Source of the DNA: Alkalimonas collagenimarina
GTDB lineage: Bacteria > Pseudomonadota > Gammaproteobacteria > Enterobacterales > Alteromonadaceae
Direction of reading: 5' to 3'
Assembly: GCF_030717845.1 (NCBI RefSeq)
Contig: NZ_JAUZVZ010000004.1
Span: forward strand, 62,001 to 126,000
DNA: 64,000 nucleotides
Shown: in pieces, positions 56,169 to 64,000 of the stretch
Numbering within the stretch: the stretch's first letter is position 1
Layout: every line of letters begins with the position of its first letter
The notes under the pieces: generated by a model
Told to the model about the DNA's origin: nothing
The model's database searches: none
Seen by the model: the letters and a program-made list of their open reading frames with translations, nothing else
Translations under genes and position numbers: made by a program

Positions 56169-57212
56169 TTATGCGATCGCCCGTTGTATTGGTGAAAAAG
56201 ATGCTGGTGAAAAAGATGCTTGTGAAAAAGGTCCAGCTGAAAAAGAGTACTGTGCAGCCCATTGCTCAAGCAGGCTCTGATGTGGTTTGATAAAATGCTC
56301 TTGCGCAAACCGACCCTGCTCCACCGCAAGCCGGCTTCGTTCTTCCCGGTCGTAAACGATGTCGGTTGGTGCATGCTCTGGGTTTTTCAAATTGGGCCGA
56401 TAGCTGGCTCCTGCCGCGGCATGGGCATTGTAAATTTCTGGCCGGTATATTTTTTGAAAGGTTTCCATGGTGCTGATGGTGCCAATCAACTCAAGATTGC
56501 TGTAGTCATTGAGCAAATCGCCAAAGAAATAAAAGGCCAGCGGCGCAGCGCTTTGAGCCGGCATAAAGTAGCGCACATTCAAGCCCATTTTTTTGAAGTA
56601 CTGCTCGGTTAACGAGCTGTCGTCGGGCTGATATTCAATCCCCAACACCGGGTGCTGATTGCCGGTACGGTGATAGGTTTTATTGTCGGAGACACTCAGG
56701 CAAATAACCGGCGGCTTATTAAAGTGATGTCGGTATTCCTGTGAACTGACAAAGCATTGAAAGAGCTTGCCGTGCAACTCGCCAAAGTCATCCGGAATAC
56801 TGAATTTGGACTGATTTTTGTTATGCTCTAGCAGCACAACGCTGAAATCATAATCCCGGACATACGAAGAAAAGTTATTGCCGACAATGCCTTCAATCCG
56901 TTGCTTGGTTTTGCGGTCAATCATGCTGGTTTTTAGTACTTCAATGGCAGGGAACGAATGGTCTTTGTCTTCGATGTTGATATCAACTGAAATAATGTCC
57001 AGCTGCACAGCATAACGATCTGCGGTTGCGTTATCCCACTGCGCCAGATCATTAAAACGACGGTTGATCATGGCTAAGGTCTTGCGCAGATTTTGCTGGC
57101 GGCTGGCCCCTCTGGCTAAATTCGCAAAGTTGGTGGTGATACGTGTATTGTCGGCTGGCTGATAATTTTCGTCAAAAGCAATGCTTTTTATGGTAAATGT
57201 AAAGTTGTTCAT
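56169..57212 (-). CDS. mesX: MesX (DUF1852), partner of core methionine synthase
   Basis: The 347-residue protein starts MNNFTFTIKSIAFDENYQPADNTRITTNFANLARG, typical of DUF1852, now MesX. It is required with MesD for methionine formation. It carries RTGNQHPVLGIEYQPDD and YFMPAQSAAPLAFYFFGDLL. Near the C terminus a 15-base tandem repeat encodes successive FSxAS units (56191-56250), suggesting a variable tail. The gene's last codon abuts the mesD start. Upstream lie candidate MetJ and MetR sites. Confidence 0.9.
   Translation of the reverse strand: MNNFTFTIKSIAFDENYQPADNTRITTNFANLARGASRQQNLRKTLAMINRRFNDLAQWDNATADRYAVQLDIISVDINIEDKDHSFPAIEVLKTSMIDRKTKQRIEGIVGNNFSSYVRDYDFSVVLLEHNKNQSKFSIPDDFGELHGKLFQCFVSSQEYRHHFNKPPVICLSVSDNKTYHRTGNQHPVLGIEYQPDDSSLTEQYFKKMGLNVRYFMPAQSAAPLAFYFFGDLLNDYSNLELIGTISTMETFQKIYRPEIYNAHAAAGASYRPNLKNPEHAPTDIVYDREERSRLAVEQGRFAQEHFIKPHQSLLEQWAAQYSFSAGPFSQASFSPASFSPIQRAIA
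56191..56250. repeat. 15-bp tandem repeat in the 3' end of mesX, four units
   Basis: Units one and two (56191-56205, 56206-56220) are identical, GGTGAAAAAGATGCT; units three and four differ (TGTGAAAAAGGTCCA, GCTGAAAAAGAGTAC). The unit is a multiple of three, so copy changes alter the length of the FSPAS-type protein tail without frameshift. Confidence 0.85.
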
Positions 57213-57293
57213 AATTTTCCACTATCCAGTTGTCTGCTGCTGATTTGCTAAGTACAAACCTTGTTGCTTGCACCTGTTCGATGCCAGTGCGTC

Positions 57294-57322
57294 GGATGTC
57301 AATTTTAGATGTCTGGACATCT
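57294..57322. promoter_or_regulatory. Candidate MetJ operator (three met boxes)
   Basis: Tandem eight-base boxes AGATGTCT (57307-57314) and GGACATCT (57315-57322), plus GGATGTCA (57294-57301), match the MetJ box consensus AGACGTCT at most positions. It lies 82-110 bases upstream of the mesX ATG and overlaps a TTGACA that could be a -35 element, fitting repression by MetJ with SAM. Confidence 0.72.
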
Positions 57323-57393
57323 AATCGGTGACCATGAGTGTGTTATACGCACAAATGTAGTGGAAGGAAAATGGTGTTATTTCATGTGCCACA

Positions 57394-57406
57394 TGAAAAA
57401 TCTTCA
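57394..57406. promoter_or_regulatory. Candidate MetR-binding site
   Basis: TGAAAAATCTTCA matches the MetR consensus TGAANNNNNTTCA at all defined positions. It lies about 70 bases further upstream than the MetJ boxes, as expected for a LysR-type activator. An overlapping palindrome TTCATGTGCCACATGAA occupies 57381-57397. Confidence 0.6.
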
Positions 57407-57627
57407 TGAAGTGATTAAGCGGAGTATCTGAAGTATGGCTTCGACTTTGCGAAGCCATTTTAGGCCACCCACCATCAACACACCCGCCAGGCTTTCAGCA
57501 AATGAGTAGATATACCTGTATGGTACCCAGCACCGTTATAGCAAACAATGCAACTACCGGCTTCACGCTCGCTACGGGGCACGGCTACCAAACAGCTTGA
57601 AGCCGCTCTACGCGAAACATCTCAGCA

Positions 57628-58398
57628 TTAGTCAGCTTTTCCCCCACACACCAGACAGTTAGGATCGGCTGACAGTATAAAGCTTTGCCACTGACCTTGG
57701 AGCCCATCAAACAACTGCAAGCGACCAAAGGCTGGTGTGCCGAGCCTGGCCAGTATTTTAATTGCTTCCAGCGCCTGCATGCTGCCAATCACGCCAACCA
57801 AGGGTGAGAGAACTCCCGACTCCATGCAACTGAGCTGCTGCTCACCAAATAGTTGGCTTAAACACTGATAGCAGGCATGCTTGCCGTCCATCGGAAAGCA
57901 GGCCACCTGCCCTTCCAGCCGTATGGCAGCGCCTGAGACCAATGGCGTTGAGGTGTTAAAACAAGCTGCATTGATGGCATTGCGTGTGGCCAGATTGTCC
58001 GTACAATCCAGTACCAGATCATACTCCGCTAGCATGGTGTGCAAAGTCTCACTGTCCAACCGCTCGGTCAGCGCATTCAACTGCACATCCTGATTCATGC
58101 CTTGCAACTGCTGAACTGCCGTTACCGCTTTTAGCGCACCAATATCCTTTTCACGAAACAGCACCTGACGCTGCAAATTACTGTGATCAATCTGGTCATC
58201 ATCCACCAAGGTTAACGTACCCACACCACTGGCCACCAGATAGGACGCGGCAGCACAACCCAATCCCCCCACACCAATCTGCAAAACACGGGCGGCTAAC
58301 AAAGCTTCCTGCCCGTGAAAATCCATAGCGGGAAGCATAAGATGGCGGCTGTAACGCAAGCTTTGGGCTCTAGTCAGTTCTGTTGGTATTTTGCTCAT
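57628..58398 (-). CDS. moeB: MoeB/ThiF-family adenylyltransferase
   Basis: The 256-residue protein has RYSRHLMLPAMDFHGQEAL, the nucleotide loop IGVGGLGCAAASYLVASGVG, DDDQIDHSNLQRQVLF and DCTDNLATRNAINAAC, the standard E1-like fold. The zinc ligands are two CxxC pairs, ACYQCL and CLVCGG. MoeB activates MoaD by adenylation in molybdopterin synthesis; ThiF does the same for ThiS. No moaD, moeA or thi gene is adjacent, so the choice of MoeB rests on overall resemblance. Confidence 0.85.
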   Translation of the reverse strand: MSKIPTELTRAQSLRYSRHLMLPAMDFHGQEALLAARVLQIGVGGLGCAAASYLVASGVGTLTLVDDDQIDHSNLQRQVLFREKDIGALKAVTAVQQLQGMNQDVQLNALTERLDSETLHTMLAEYDLVLDCTDNLATRNAINAACFNTSTPLVSGAAIRLEGQVACFPMDGKHACYQCLSQLFGEQQLSCMESGVLSPLVGVIGSMQALEAIKILARLGTPAFGRLQLFDGLQGQWQSFILSADPNCLVCGGKAD

Positions 58399-58476
58399 AG
58401 ATTGTCAATTGCATCCGCTGATTTTCATTGACCGCTGATGGAGTGACTCATTTAGGATGAGGTACCAGAGTAGAAC

Positions 58477-58953
58477 TCAAATATCACTTAATTCTTTTCT
58501 ACGCTGAGCGAGCTCGTCTCTCACTTTCTTGATTTCAGCATTGTAGCGGTTTCGTAGTGCTGAAATTTCTTGTGCCAGCCCAAGTGGATAAGCCGTCATG
58601 CTATCGCCTTCAGGCAACGGCTCTCCAGTCAGCTCAACAAATTCGGTTTCATAGTCGTTTTGCAACCGGGTCAGTCGTTGCTCCAACTGCTGAATTTGTC
58701 GGTTCAAGTTACGCTGGCGTACATCTGAATTAATTTCAGCTAAGGTATCCTGAGCTGAAGTCGCTGCAGTAGGTTCTGAAGGAGTACGGGTCGGGGAAGT
58801 ATCATAACCTCGCATTTCTTCAGCATCGTCAGCACAAGGCGTTTGACTAAAGGTAGTAACACCATCAATCACACAGCGATAGACACTGGCAGATACGAAG
58901 GATGAATGAAGCAGCAGTGCAAGTAAGGTCAGTCTAAATGGGGATGCGGTCAT
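58477..58953 (-). CDS. DUF4124-type periplasmic protein with coiled coil
   Basis: The 158-residue protein has a signal peptide (LLALLLHSSFVSAS), then VYRCVIDGVTTFSQTPCADDAEEM, which is the start of the DUF4124 domain with its two Cys, a low-complexity Thr/Ser/Pro stretch and a long coiled coil (RQIQQLEQRLTRLQNDYETEF, then NAEIKKVRDELAQRRKEL). It is probably periplasmic and of unknown function. Confidence 0.8.
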   Translation of the reverse strand: MTASPFRLTLLALLLHSSFVSASVYRCVIDGVTTFSQTPCADDAEEMRGYDTSPTRTPSEPTAATSAQDTLAEINSDVRQRNLNRQIQQLEQRLTRLQNDYETEFVELTGEPLPEGDSMTAYPLGLAQEISALRNRYNAEIKKVRDELAQRRKELSDI

Positions 58954-59046
58954 CAGAGGGCTTCATCAATTCAAGTTAAATCATTTTAACCCAGCTTTAA
59001 CCTTAGATAAAGTAAGCAGAGGCAGCAAAGTACCTCTGCGATTCAA

Positions 59047-59739
59047 TCAGTTTTTGCGACGGCGCAGTAACAATAACGCACCTAAGCCAAACAATCCCAA
59101 AGTTGCCGGAACTGGAACTGGAGTCGTGGTATTCAGTGGCACACCAGAAAACACCAACTGATTTTGTGAGTCAGCATTAGTCAGTACGTACAGATTGAAC
59201 TGACTTTCAATGCTATCAAGGCTCGATAACCAACCATTGGCCAGGTTGCCAGCACCATTCATCGACGAAAGCTTGAAGTCGCCATCGGACAAACTCCAAT
59301 TGGTACTGGTTTCATGTACAACTTCCCATAGCGCCAGCTGAAACGCAGCATTACTACTTTGAGTGCCGACCTGATCATGATAAGCCGTGTACAAACGCTC
59401 AATGGCCTGCGACTGAGCAGAGCTGAATACCTGTGCAGTCTCAACAAGACTGTAGCTTTGCCAACCGGATTTTACATCCTGAGTGAACTCGACACAGAAT
59501 GCCTCAATCGATAATCCATTGCTGTCAAAAGGCAGTACGCTGGTGTTGGTATTGCTCGCCAGATTAAACTGCATCAAACCAGCTTGCACAGTGCGGCTCT
59601 GTCCATTATTGACCACCTGCACATTCTGGCCAGAAAGTCCCTGATAAGATGCATCCAGCATTAAGCTGGCACTGGCCTGTTGGCTTATCATTGATGTGGC
59701 AAGTAAGGTAGCGGCGGTAACGCAAAAGCGAAGTTTCAT
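59047..59739 (-). CDS. PEP-CTERM sorting-signal protein, possibly with a thioester domain
   Basis: The 230-residue protein has a signal peptide (AATLLATSMISQQASA) and a C-terminal PEP-CTERM signal of the VPVPATLGLFGLGALLLLRRRKN form, which an exosortase would process for surface release. Between them FCVEFTQ and, about 55 residues later, FQLALWEVVHE place a Cys and a Gln as in thioester domains (Cys then QxAxW), where they form an internal Cys-Gln bond used for covalent attachment. AAGGAGA precedes the ATG. No exosortase gene is in the window. Just upstream is a LytTR regulator on the same strand. Confidence 0.85.
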   Translation of the reverse strand: MKLRFCVTAATLLATSMISQQASASLMLDASYQGLSGQNVQVVNNGQSRTVQAGLMQFNLASNTNTSVLPFDSNGLSIEAFCVEFTQDVKSGWQSYSLVETAQVFSSAQSQAIERLYTAYHDQVGTQSSNAAFQLALWEVVHETSTNWSLSDGDFKLSSMNGAGNLANGWLSSLDSIESQFNLYVLTNADSQNQLVFSGVPLNTTTPVPVPATLGLFGLGALLLLRRRKN

Positions 59740-59950
59740 CTGAATCTCTCCTTGTCAGATAATAAAATCTTAATCCATAACTATATAGTGAGTTCCAAGC
59801 TATGTCGGAACGAGATGGCAATGAGGCGGGTCCTGACGGCAGAACAACAAACTACACTGCAAAATCAGTTTGCATTGCTAAGTTGCTTTTGCAAACGATG
59901 CCATTGTACAAGAACTACACAGCATGAAGCAATGCTAATTTACGTTTACT

Positions 59951-60742
59951 TTATGTTAATATCGATTTAAGTTCACGGCTGAAGGTGCGGCTGACTTTCA
60001 GTACTTTGTGGTTACTGAGGATGGCATGATATTCAGAGTTGCTGAGCGGCTCTAATCGCGTAATGTGCTTAAGATTGACGATAGTAGATTTATGGATCCG
60101 CAAAAAACTGGCTGGCAGCGTTTCTTTGATCAGGCTTTTCATCCGCGCCCGCATCACAAAAGTATCCTTCTGAGTGTGTACACACATGTAATCGCCAGCA
60201 GCATCTATCCACAGAATATCGGTATAGGGGATCAACTGCACTGGCTGATGACCATCCTGTATCACTAGCTTGTCCTGCTGGATGGAGTAGCTTTGTTCTG
60301 GATCTGCTGGCGATTGCTGCTCGCCACGCTGCAGCACATCCACTGCAGCCAGTATCTGTTGTTTGCTGGCAGGTCGGTACAAGCTATGGCTGACTCTGGC
60401 GATGGCTTCAGCCAGCCGCTCGGTTTTAACCGGCTTTAATAAGTAATCCAGTGCCCTTACCTCAAAAGCTTGTACCGCGTACTGATGAAACGCAGTCACA
60501 AACACAATAGCCGGGCAGGCTTCCGGTTGCAGTTGCTTGACCAACTCAAAACCAGATTTTCCCGGCATTTCTATATCAAGGAAAATCAAATCTGGCGAGA
60601 ACTCATTAATCAATGCCAATGCAGCATCCACCTGCCTTGCCTGACCAATGATGTCTATCTGAGCAAAAGCCGAGAGCCGAATCGCCAGACCTTCAATAGC
60701 GCTTGGTTCATCGTCCACCAACAGCGTTTTTAGGGTATTCAT
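59951..60742 (-). CDS. LytTR-family response regulator
   Basis: The 263-residue protein has a receiver domain (acid pair D10-D11, phosphoacceptor D56 in FLDIEMP, Lys in LLKPVKTERL) and a C-terminal LytTR DNA-binding domain (ILWIDAAGDYMCVHT, FLRIHKSTIVNLKHI, LKVSRTFSREL). It overlaps the sensor kinase gene by four bases (ATGA), so the two form a two-component pair. LytTR proteins usually bind pairs of direct repeats upstream of their targets. Confidence 0.93.
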   Translation of the reverse strand: MNTLKTLLVDDEPSAIEGLAIRLSAFAQIDIIGQARQVDAALALINEFSPDLIFLDIEMPGKSGFELVKQLQPEACPAIVFVTAFHQYAVQAFEVRALDYLLKPVKTERLAEAIARVSHSLYRPASKQQILAAVDVLQRGEQQSPADPEQSYSIQQDKLVIQDGHQPVQLIPYTDILWIDAAGDYMCVHTQKDTFVMRARMKSLIKETLPASFLRIHKSTIVNLKHITRLEPLSNSEYHAILSNHKVLKVSRTFSRELKSILT

Positions 60743-61836
60743 GCTTGCTCTCTTACCGAGACAGGCGGCGATGCTTGTGCTTGCTCAGTTGCTGGCTCCC
60801 GAGGCAACCGAATACGGATCCAAGCCCCTCCCTCAGGTTGGTTACCGCAACGAAATTCACTGCGTTCCGGATAGATCAGCTGTAAACGTTCCTGACAATT
60901 TTTCATACCAATCCCCCCCTGCTCAGAACATGGGCCATCAAAGCCGGTACCGTTATCGCAAATTTCTATCTCCAGTTGCTCGTCCAGGCAACGAAATGCC
61001 ACTGAGATCTCAATCACACTTTGCGAGCCCATGCCATGTTTTAGGGCATTCTCAACCAGTGGTTGTAGCAATAAGGATGGGATCAGTAAATGCTCACAGG
61101 CACTTTCGCTGTGGATATGTACATTCACATGGCTTTGGAAACGGCACTGCTCAATATCAACATAGGTTTGCAAAATGGCCTTTTCTTCTTGCACAGTGAT
61201 TTTAGCCAGCGGATCAGTGTACAAACTGTAACGCAGTAGATCGCACAGTTTTTCCAGCATACCGACCGCCTGACTGTTATGTTGTTTTAAAATGAGGGTG
61301 CAAATGGCATTGATGCTGTTGAACATAAAGTGTGGATTCAACTGATAGCGCAACATTTTAAGCTGTGATTCCTTGGCAAGGTGCATGGCTTCTGCCGCTT
61401 TGTGGCGCTGTTCAACATTATCAAGATAAATCTTGATGCCGTAATACCCCGCGGTCCAGGTTGCCAACATGGTTAAAGAGGCAGAAGTCCAGGTGCCGAA
61501 ATCAAACCAAGTCATGGGTTGCCACCAACTACCATAAAACCATTGCAGGGTGATCCATTTGAACTGGGTCCAGAGCAAGGAGGCAGCCAGCAGGCAACCA
61601 AGATGCAGCACGATGCTCAGCCGCACGCTCTGTTTTCTTGCTCTAGAGTAGAGTTGCCGCAGCAACAAAGTGATGCCAAAACCACAACTGGTATCGAGCA
61701 GCAAGTGCCCTAAATGGATGCTCCAGGGCTCTGGTCCCGGTATTTTTATCAGTAACTCAGTCAGCAGCGCATAGGCTGCCCAGCCTGAGCATTGACACAG
61801 CCAGAATAACTGATCCTTGGACTCGAGTTTAATCAC
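60739..61836 (-). CDS. LytS-type sensor histidine kinase
   Basis: The 365-residue protein has four hydrophobic segments in the first 140 residues (CSGWAAYALLTELLI, LLLDTSCGFGITLLLR, LSIVLHLGCLLAASLLW, SLTMLATWTAGYYGIKIYL), then the His_kinase domain with phosphoacceptor in QLNPHFMFNSINAI and the ATPase part with LLQPLVENALKHGM and CDNGTGF. The periplasmic loops are short, so it probably senses a membrane or small-molecule signal. Its target is the LytTR regulator encoded directly downstream. Confidence 0.93.
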   Translation of the reverse strand: MIKLESKDQLFWLCQCSGWAAYALLTELLIKIPGPEPWSIHLGHLLLDTSCGFGITLLLRQLYSRARKQSVRLSIVLHLGCLLAASLLWTQFKWITLQWFYGSWWQPMTWFDFGTWTSASLTMLATWTAGYYGIKIYLDNVEQRHKAAEAMHLAKESQLKMLRYQLNPHFMFNSINAICTLILKQHNSQAVGMLEKLCDLLRYSLYTDPLAKITVQEEKAILQTYVDIEQCRFQSHVNVHIHSESACEHLLIPSLLLQPLVENALKHGMGSQSVIEISVAFRCLDEQLEIEICDNGTGFDGPCSEQGGIGMKNCQERLQLIYPERSEFRCGNQPEGGAWIRIRLPREPATEQAQASPPVSVREQA

Positions 61837-61875
61837 CTTGCGTCATCCGTTGAAGTTCACCTTTGTACCGTTTCG

Positions 61876-61904
61876 CCCACCCGGAAACGTTGTTTCCGGG
61901 TGGG
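61876..61904 (-). terminator. Strong hairpin after the GH3 gene
   Basis: A perfect 13-base stem (CCCACCCGGAAAC, 61876-61888, with 61892-61904) closes on a three-base loop between the GH3 stop and the kinase start. There is no U run, so it may be a transcript-end or processing structure rather than a classic terminator. Confidence 0.6.
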
Positions 61905-61911
61905 TATCAAT

Positions 61912-64000
61912 TTACAGTGGGCATTGCTGCAGCAAAGCAGACTCATTCGCTGTTGCAACCAGAGCAACCTCTGCAATGGCCAGACTAAACTCACCGCTGG
62001 CGTTGAAGCGTAGCAGTTCTTCCACCATGCGAGTCTCTGCTTGCTCATCACCAACTTGCGCCTTATTGTCACAAGAAAGCGGCCATGCAATCGTATACCA
62101 TTGCCCACGCTTAAGGCCAGCAAGAAGCGGCAACAAAGACTCCGAACGCGCACAATAGGACTGTTGACACAACAGATCCAGCTGCACTGAAGCCTTTGCT
62201 GTCGAGGCCATCGGTGCCTGATCCATCCGAATGCTCATTTGCAGCAGTTGAGCGTTACGGTCCTTACTAACCAACTCAGGGCTGCTGAACTGCAAGCTGG
62301 CCGAAGCATGGTGTTGGTCTGTACTCCAGACAAACTTACGGCCATCTTCCTGATAGGCCAGATTCACCGATTGCATCGAAACACTTCGTCCATCAGCACT
62401 CACCGCAGAGGAAGCCCGGGTTGTCACCTCTTCACCGCTGCTATCGCTCAGACGCCAAAGCAAACCATCGGCCAAATTGCGCACAAAAAGCAGCACACCA
62501 TCACTGGCAGTGGATTCAGAAGCAGGGCTAGTCTCTTCATGCAAGGGCTCAAGCGTAACATTGTCGGCGTATGCCAAGCCATAGCCATAGGCAAAGAGCG
62601 GATCATAATCGTCATCGTGCACATTCAGCAAAAATTGGTCATCGTATTTCGGCCAGGAAAAGCTGAGCTTGCCGCTAAAATCGTACTGGATAGTGCCATC
62701 TTTGCTGCGCAGCAGCACATCAGCAATGCCCTGACCTTCCGATCCCGGCAACCAGGCCGCAACGAAAGCATCGGATGCATTCAATTCTTTATTGACCCAG
62801 AGCGGCCGACCACTGATAAATACGGTCACTACCGGGATGTCTTGCGCCTGTAAGCGCTGTAACAGCGCTAAATCCTGCTTGCCGCCATACTGGTACTCCA
62901 ACCTCTGAATATCGCCGTACCACTCTGCGTAAGGCTCTTCGCCAATCACCACGATGGCAACATCCGGTTTCACATCAAATTGGCCGTCGACACTGAGCTC
63001 GGCCGAACCACCAGCCGCCGTGATCTGCTGGTGCAACCCCTGATAGATGGAGGTGGCATTCGGGAAATCGGCATTGGTGTTGTCAGTGCCCTGCCAGGAC
63101 ACACTCCAGCCCCCGGCTTGCTTGGCGATATTATCCGCACCGTCTCCGGCAATCAACACCCGGCTGTTTGGAGCTATCGGCAGCAGTTGCTCATTGTTTT
63201 TCAGCAGCACCAGCGATTGGCGCACAGCACGCCGAGCCAGCTCACGGTGCTCAGGCGCATTGAACCACTGCGTTTGTAACGACTCGGGCCTGTCGGATGG
63301 CTTCCCCCGGCTAAAGGCACCCCAGCGAATTTTTGCCCGTAAAAAGCGGCGAACTGCATCATCAATACGATCCAGCGGGATCAACCCGTCGTTCACCTGC
63401 TGCACTGTGTTGTGGTAAAAGGCTTCGAAATGCTCCGGTACCATCATCACATCCACGCCAGCATTGAAAGCGGCAGCGCACTGCTCCAGATCGCAGCCAT
63501 CGACAAATTTATGCGCATTCCAATCGCTGATCACAAAGCCATCAAAACCCATCTGATTTTTCAGGACTTCGGTCAGCAAATAGTGATCACCGTGCACCCG
63601 CTTGCCGTTCCAGCTGTTAAAAGATGCCATCACCGATTGCACACCGGTAGCTATCGCCGTGTAATAACCCGCGGCATGGATCTCACGCAAGCGGGTTTCA
63701 TCCAGCAGAGTATCGCCGCGGTCAAGGCCATTCTCAGTGCCTCCATCGCCAATAAAATGCTTGGCAGTTGCAATACGGTAATGCTTTTGCAGGAAACTTT
63801 CGCCAAGCTCTCCCTGCAAGCCGGTGACCATTGGGCCAGCATAATCTGCCACAATTTCAGGATCTTCCGAATAGCTTTCATAGGTGCGGCCCCAACGGTC
63901 ATCCCGCACTACTGCTACCGTCGGTGCAAAGGTCCACTCAATGCCAGTGACTGCCACTTCTTTGGCAGTAGCTTCGCCAATCATGCGGATCAGCTCCGGA
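61912..64000 (-). CDS. GH3 beta-glucosidase, ExoP-like (5' end beyond the window)
   Basis: The frame is open to the right edge (PELIRMIGEATAKEV...), so the signal peptide and first part are missing. The GH3 barrel shows EWTFAPTVAVVRDDRWGRTYESYSEDP, AKHFIGDGGTENG and the nucleophile Asp in GFVISDWNAHKF. The second domain begins near SLVLLKNNEQLLPI. The last 200 residues (after PLFAYGYGLAY) resemble the ExoP galactose-binding-like C-terminal domain of marine exo-1,3/1,4-beta-glucanases. It should release glucose from beta-glucans outside the cytoplasm. Confidence 0.92.
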   Translation of the reverse strand, partial: PELIRMIGEATAKEVAVTGIEWTFAPTVAVVRDDRWGRTYESYSEDPEIVADYAGPMVTGLQGELGESFLQKHYRIATAKHFIGDGGTENGLDRGDTLLDETRLREIHAAGYYTAIATGVQSVMASFNSWNGKRVHGDHYLLTEVLKNQMGFDGFVISDWNAHKFVDGCDLEQCAAAFNAGVDVMMVPEHFEAFYHNTVQQVNDGLIPLDRIDDAVRRFLRAKIRWGAFSRGKPSDRPESLQTQWFNAPEHRELARRAVRQSLVLLKNNEQLLPIAPNSRVLIAGDGADNIAKQAGGWSVSWQGTDNTNADFPNATSIYQGLHQQITAAGGSAELSVDGQFDVKPDVAIVVIGEEPYAEWYGDIQRLEYQYGGKQDLALLQRLQAQDIPVVTVFISGRPLWVNKELNASDAFVAAWLPGSEGQGIADVLLRSKDGTIQYDFSGKLSFSWPKYDDQFLLNVHDDDYDPLFAYGYGLAYADNVTLEPLHEETSPASESTASDGVLLFVRNLADGLLWRLSDSSGEEVTTRASSAVSADGRSVSMQSVNLAYQEDGRKFVWSTDQHHASASLQFSSPELVSKDRNAQLLQMSIRMDQAPMASTAKASVQLDLLCQQSYCARSESLLPLLAGLKRGQWYTIAWPLSCDNKAQVGDEQAETRMVEELLRFNASGEFSLAIAEVALVATANESALLQQCPL

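Larger units (their letters stand above)
57213..57627. other. Regulatory region upstream of mesX
   Basis: No gene is visible in these 415 bases. From the mesX side outward it holds the MetJ-type boxes, the MetR-type site and a perfect inverted repeat ATGGCTTCG/CGAAGCCAT (57435-57443 with 57450-57458) that may end an unseen transcript or bind a protein. The end of the MoeB-like gene follows. Confidence 0.6.

Noticed and set aside
57585..57788. A 67-codon ORF at the end of the MoeB-like gene
   Set aside because: It overlaps the conserved C-terminal CxxC part of the MoeB-like frame.

Overview
The window looks like chromosomal DNA of a gammaproteobacterium, most likely from the Alteromonadales/Chromatiales-like group (Shewanella, Rheinheimera, Alkalimonas and relatives). 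The clues are the msrC-proQ neighbourhood, a thrS-infC-rpmI-rplT operon with an ATT-initiated infC, a bkd operon with a LiuR-like operator, several secreted lipoprotein peptidases, a PEP-CTERM protein and the MesX/MesD methionine synthase pair. This placement is inference from gene content. No ribosomal RNA is present; there is one tRNA, tRNA-Val(GAC).

Layout. 1-1013: msrC, a small acidic protein and the start of proQ. 1127-2980: a cytosolic Ser/Thr kinase. 3141-3840: a Tse2-like toxin with a Tsi2-like immunity protein. 4120-7886: the branched-chain 2-oxoacid dehydrogenase operon (E1alpha, E1beta, E2). 8301-11138: astE and a membrane diguanylate cyclase. 11146-12987: a probable split-borosin RiPP locus (precursor-like peptide, GNAT acetyltransferase, SonM-like peptide N-methyltransferase). 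13104-14714: two convergent solute-binding proteins. 14904-21387: ygiQ and an RND efflux pair. 21503-26141: small secreted proteins and two tandem M28 peptidase lipoproteins. 26193-29336: rplT, rpmI, infC, thrS. 29593-34535: fructosamine kinase, pteridine reductase-like SDR, CPXCG protein, ribE, MATE pump, DUF3080 lipoprotein. 34563-37406: large S9 peptidase. 37655-37731: tRNA-Val. 37786-38865: Fic protein. 39578-48174: a very large cyclic beta-1,2-glucan synthase gene broken by one frameshift in a C run. 48304-49836: ferredoxin and U32 hydroxylase trhP. 50104-50523: orphan HigA. 50755-54756: lipoproteins, alpha/beta hydrolases and a membrane thioredoxin. 54904-57212: DUF3096 protein and mesX-mesD with MetJ- and MetR-type sites upstream. 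57628-61836: MoeB-like enzyme, DUF4124 protein, PEP-CTERM protein, LytS/LytTR pair. 61912-64000: ExoP-like GH3 glucosidase, cut by the window edge.

The most interesting systems are the split-borosin locus, where a peptide-backbone N-methyltransferase of the SonM type lies one gene from a short protein shaped like its precursor; the free-standing Tse2/Tsi2-type toxin-immunity pair with no secretion genes nearby; and the MesX/MesD methionine synthase, whose upstream region carries both MetJ-type and MetR-type operator matches, supporting a role in methionine synthesis. All homology statements are from reading the sequences and from memory of the families; no searches were run.
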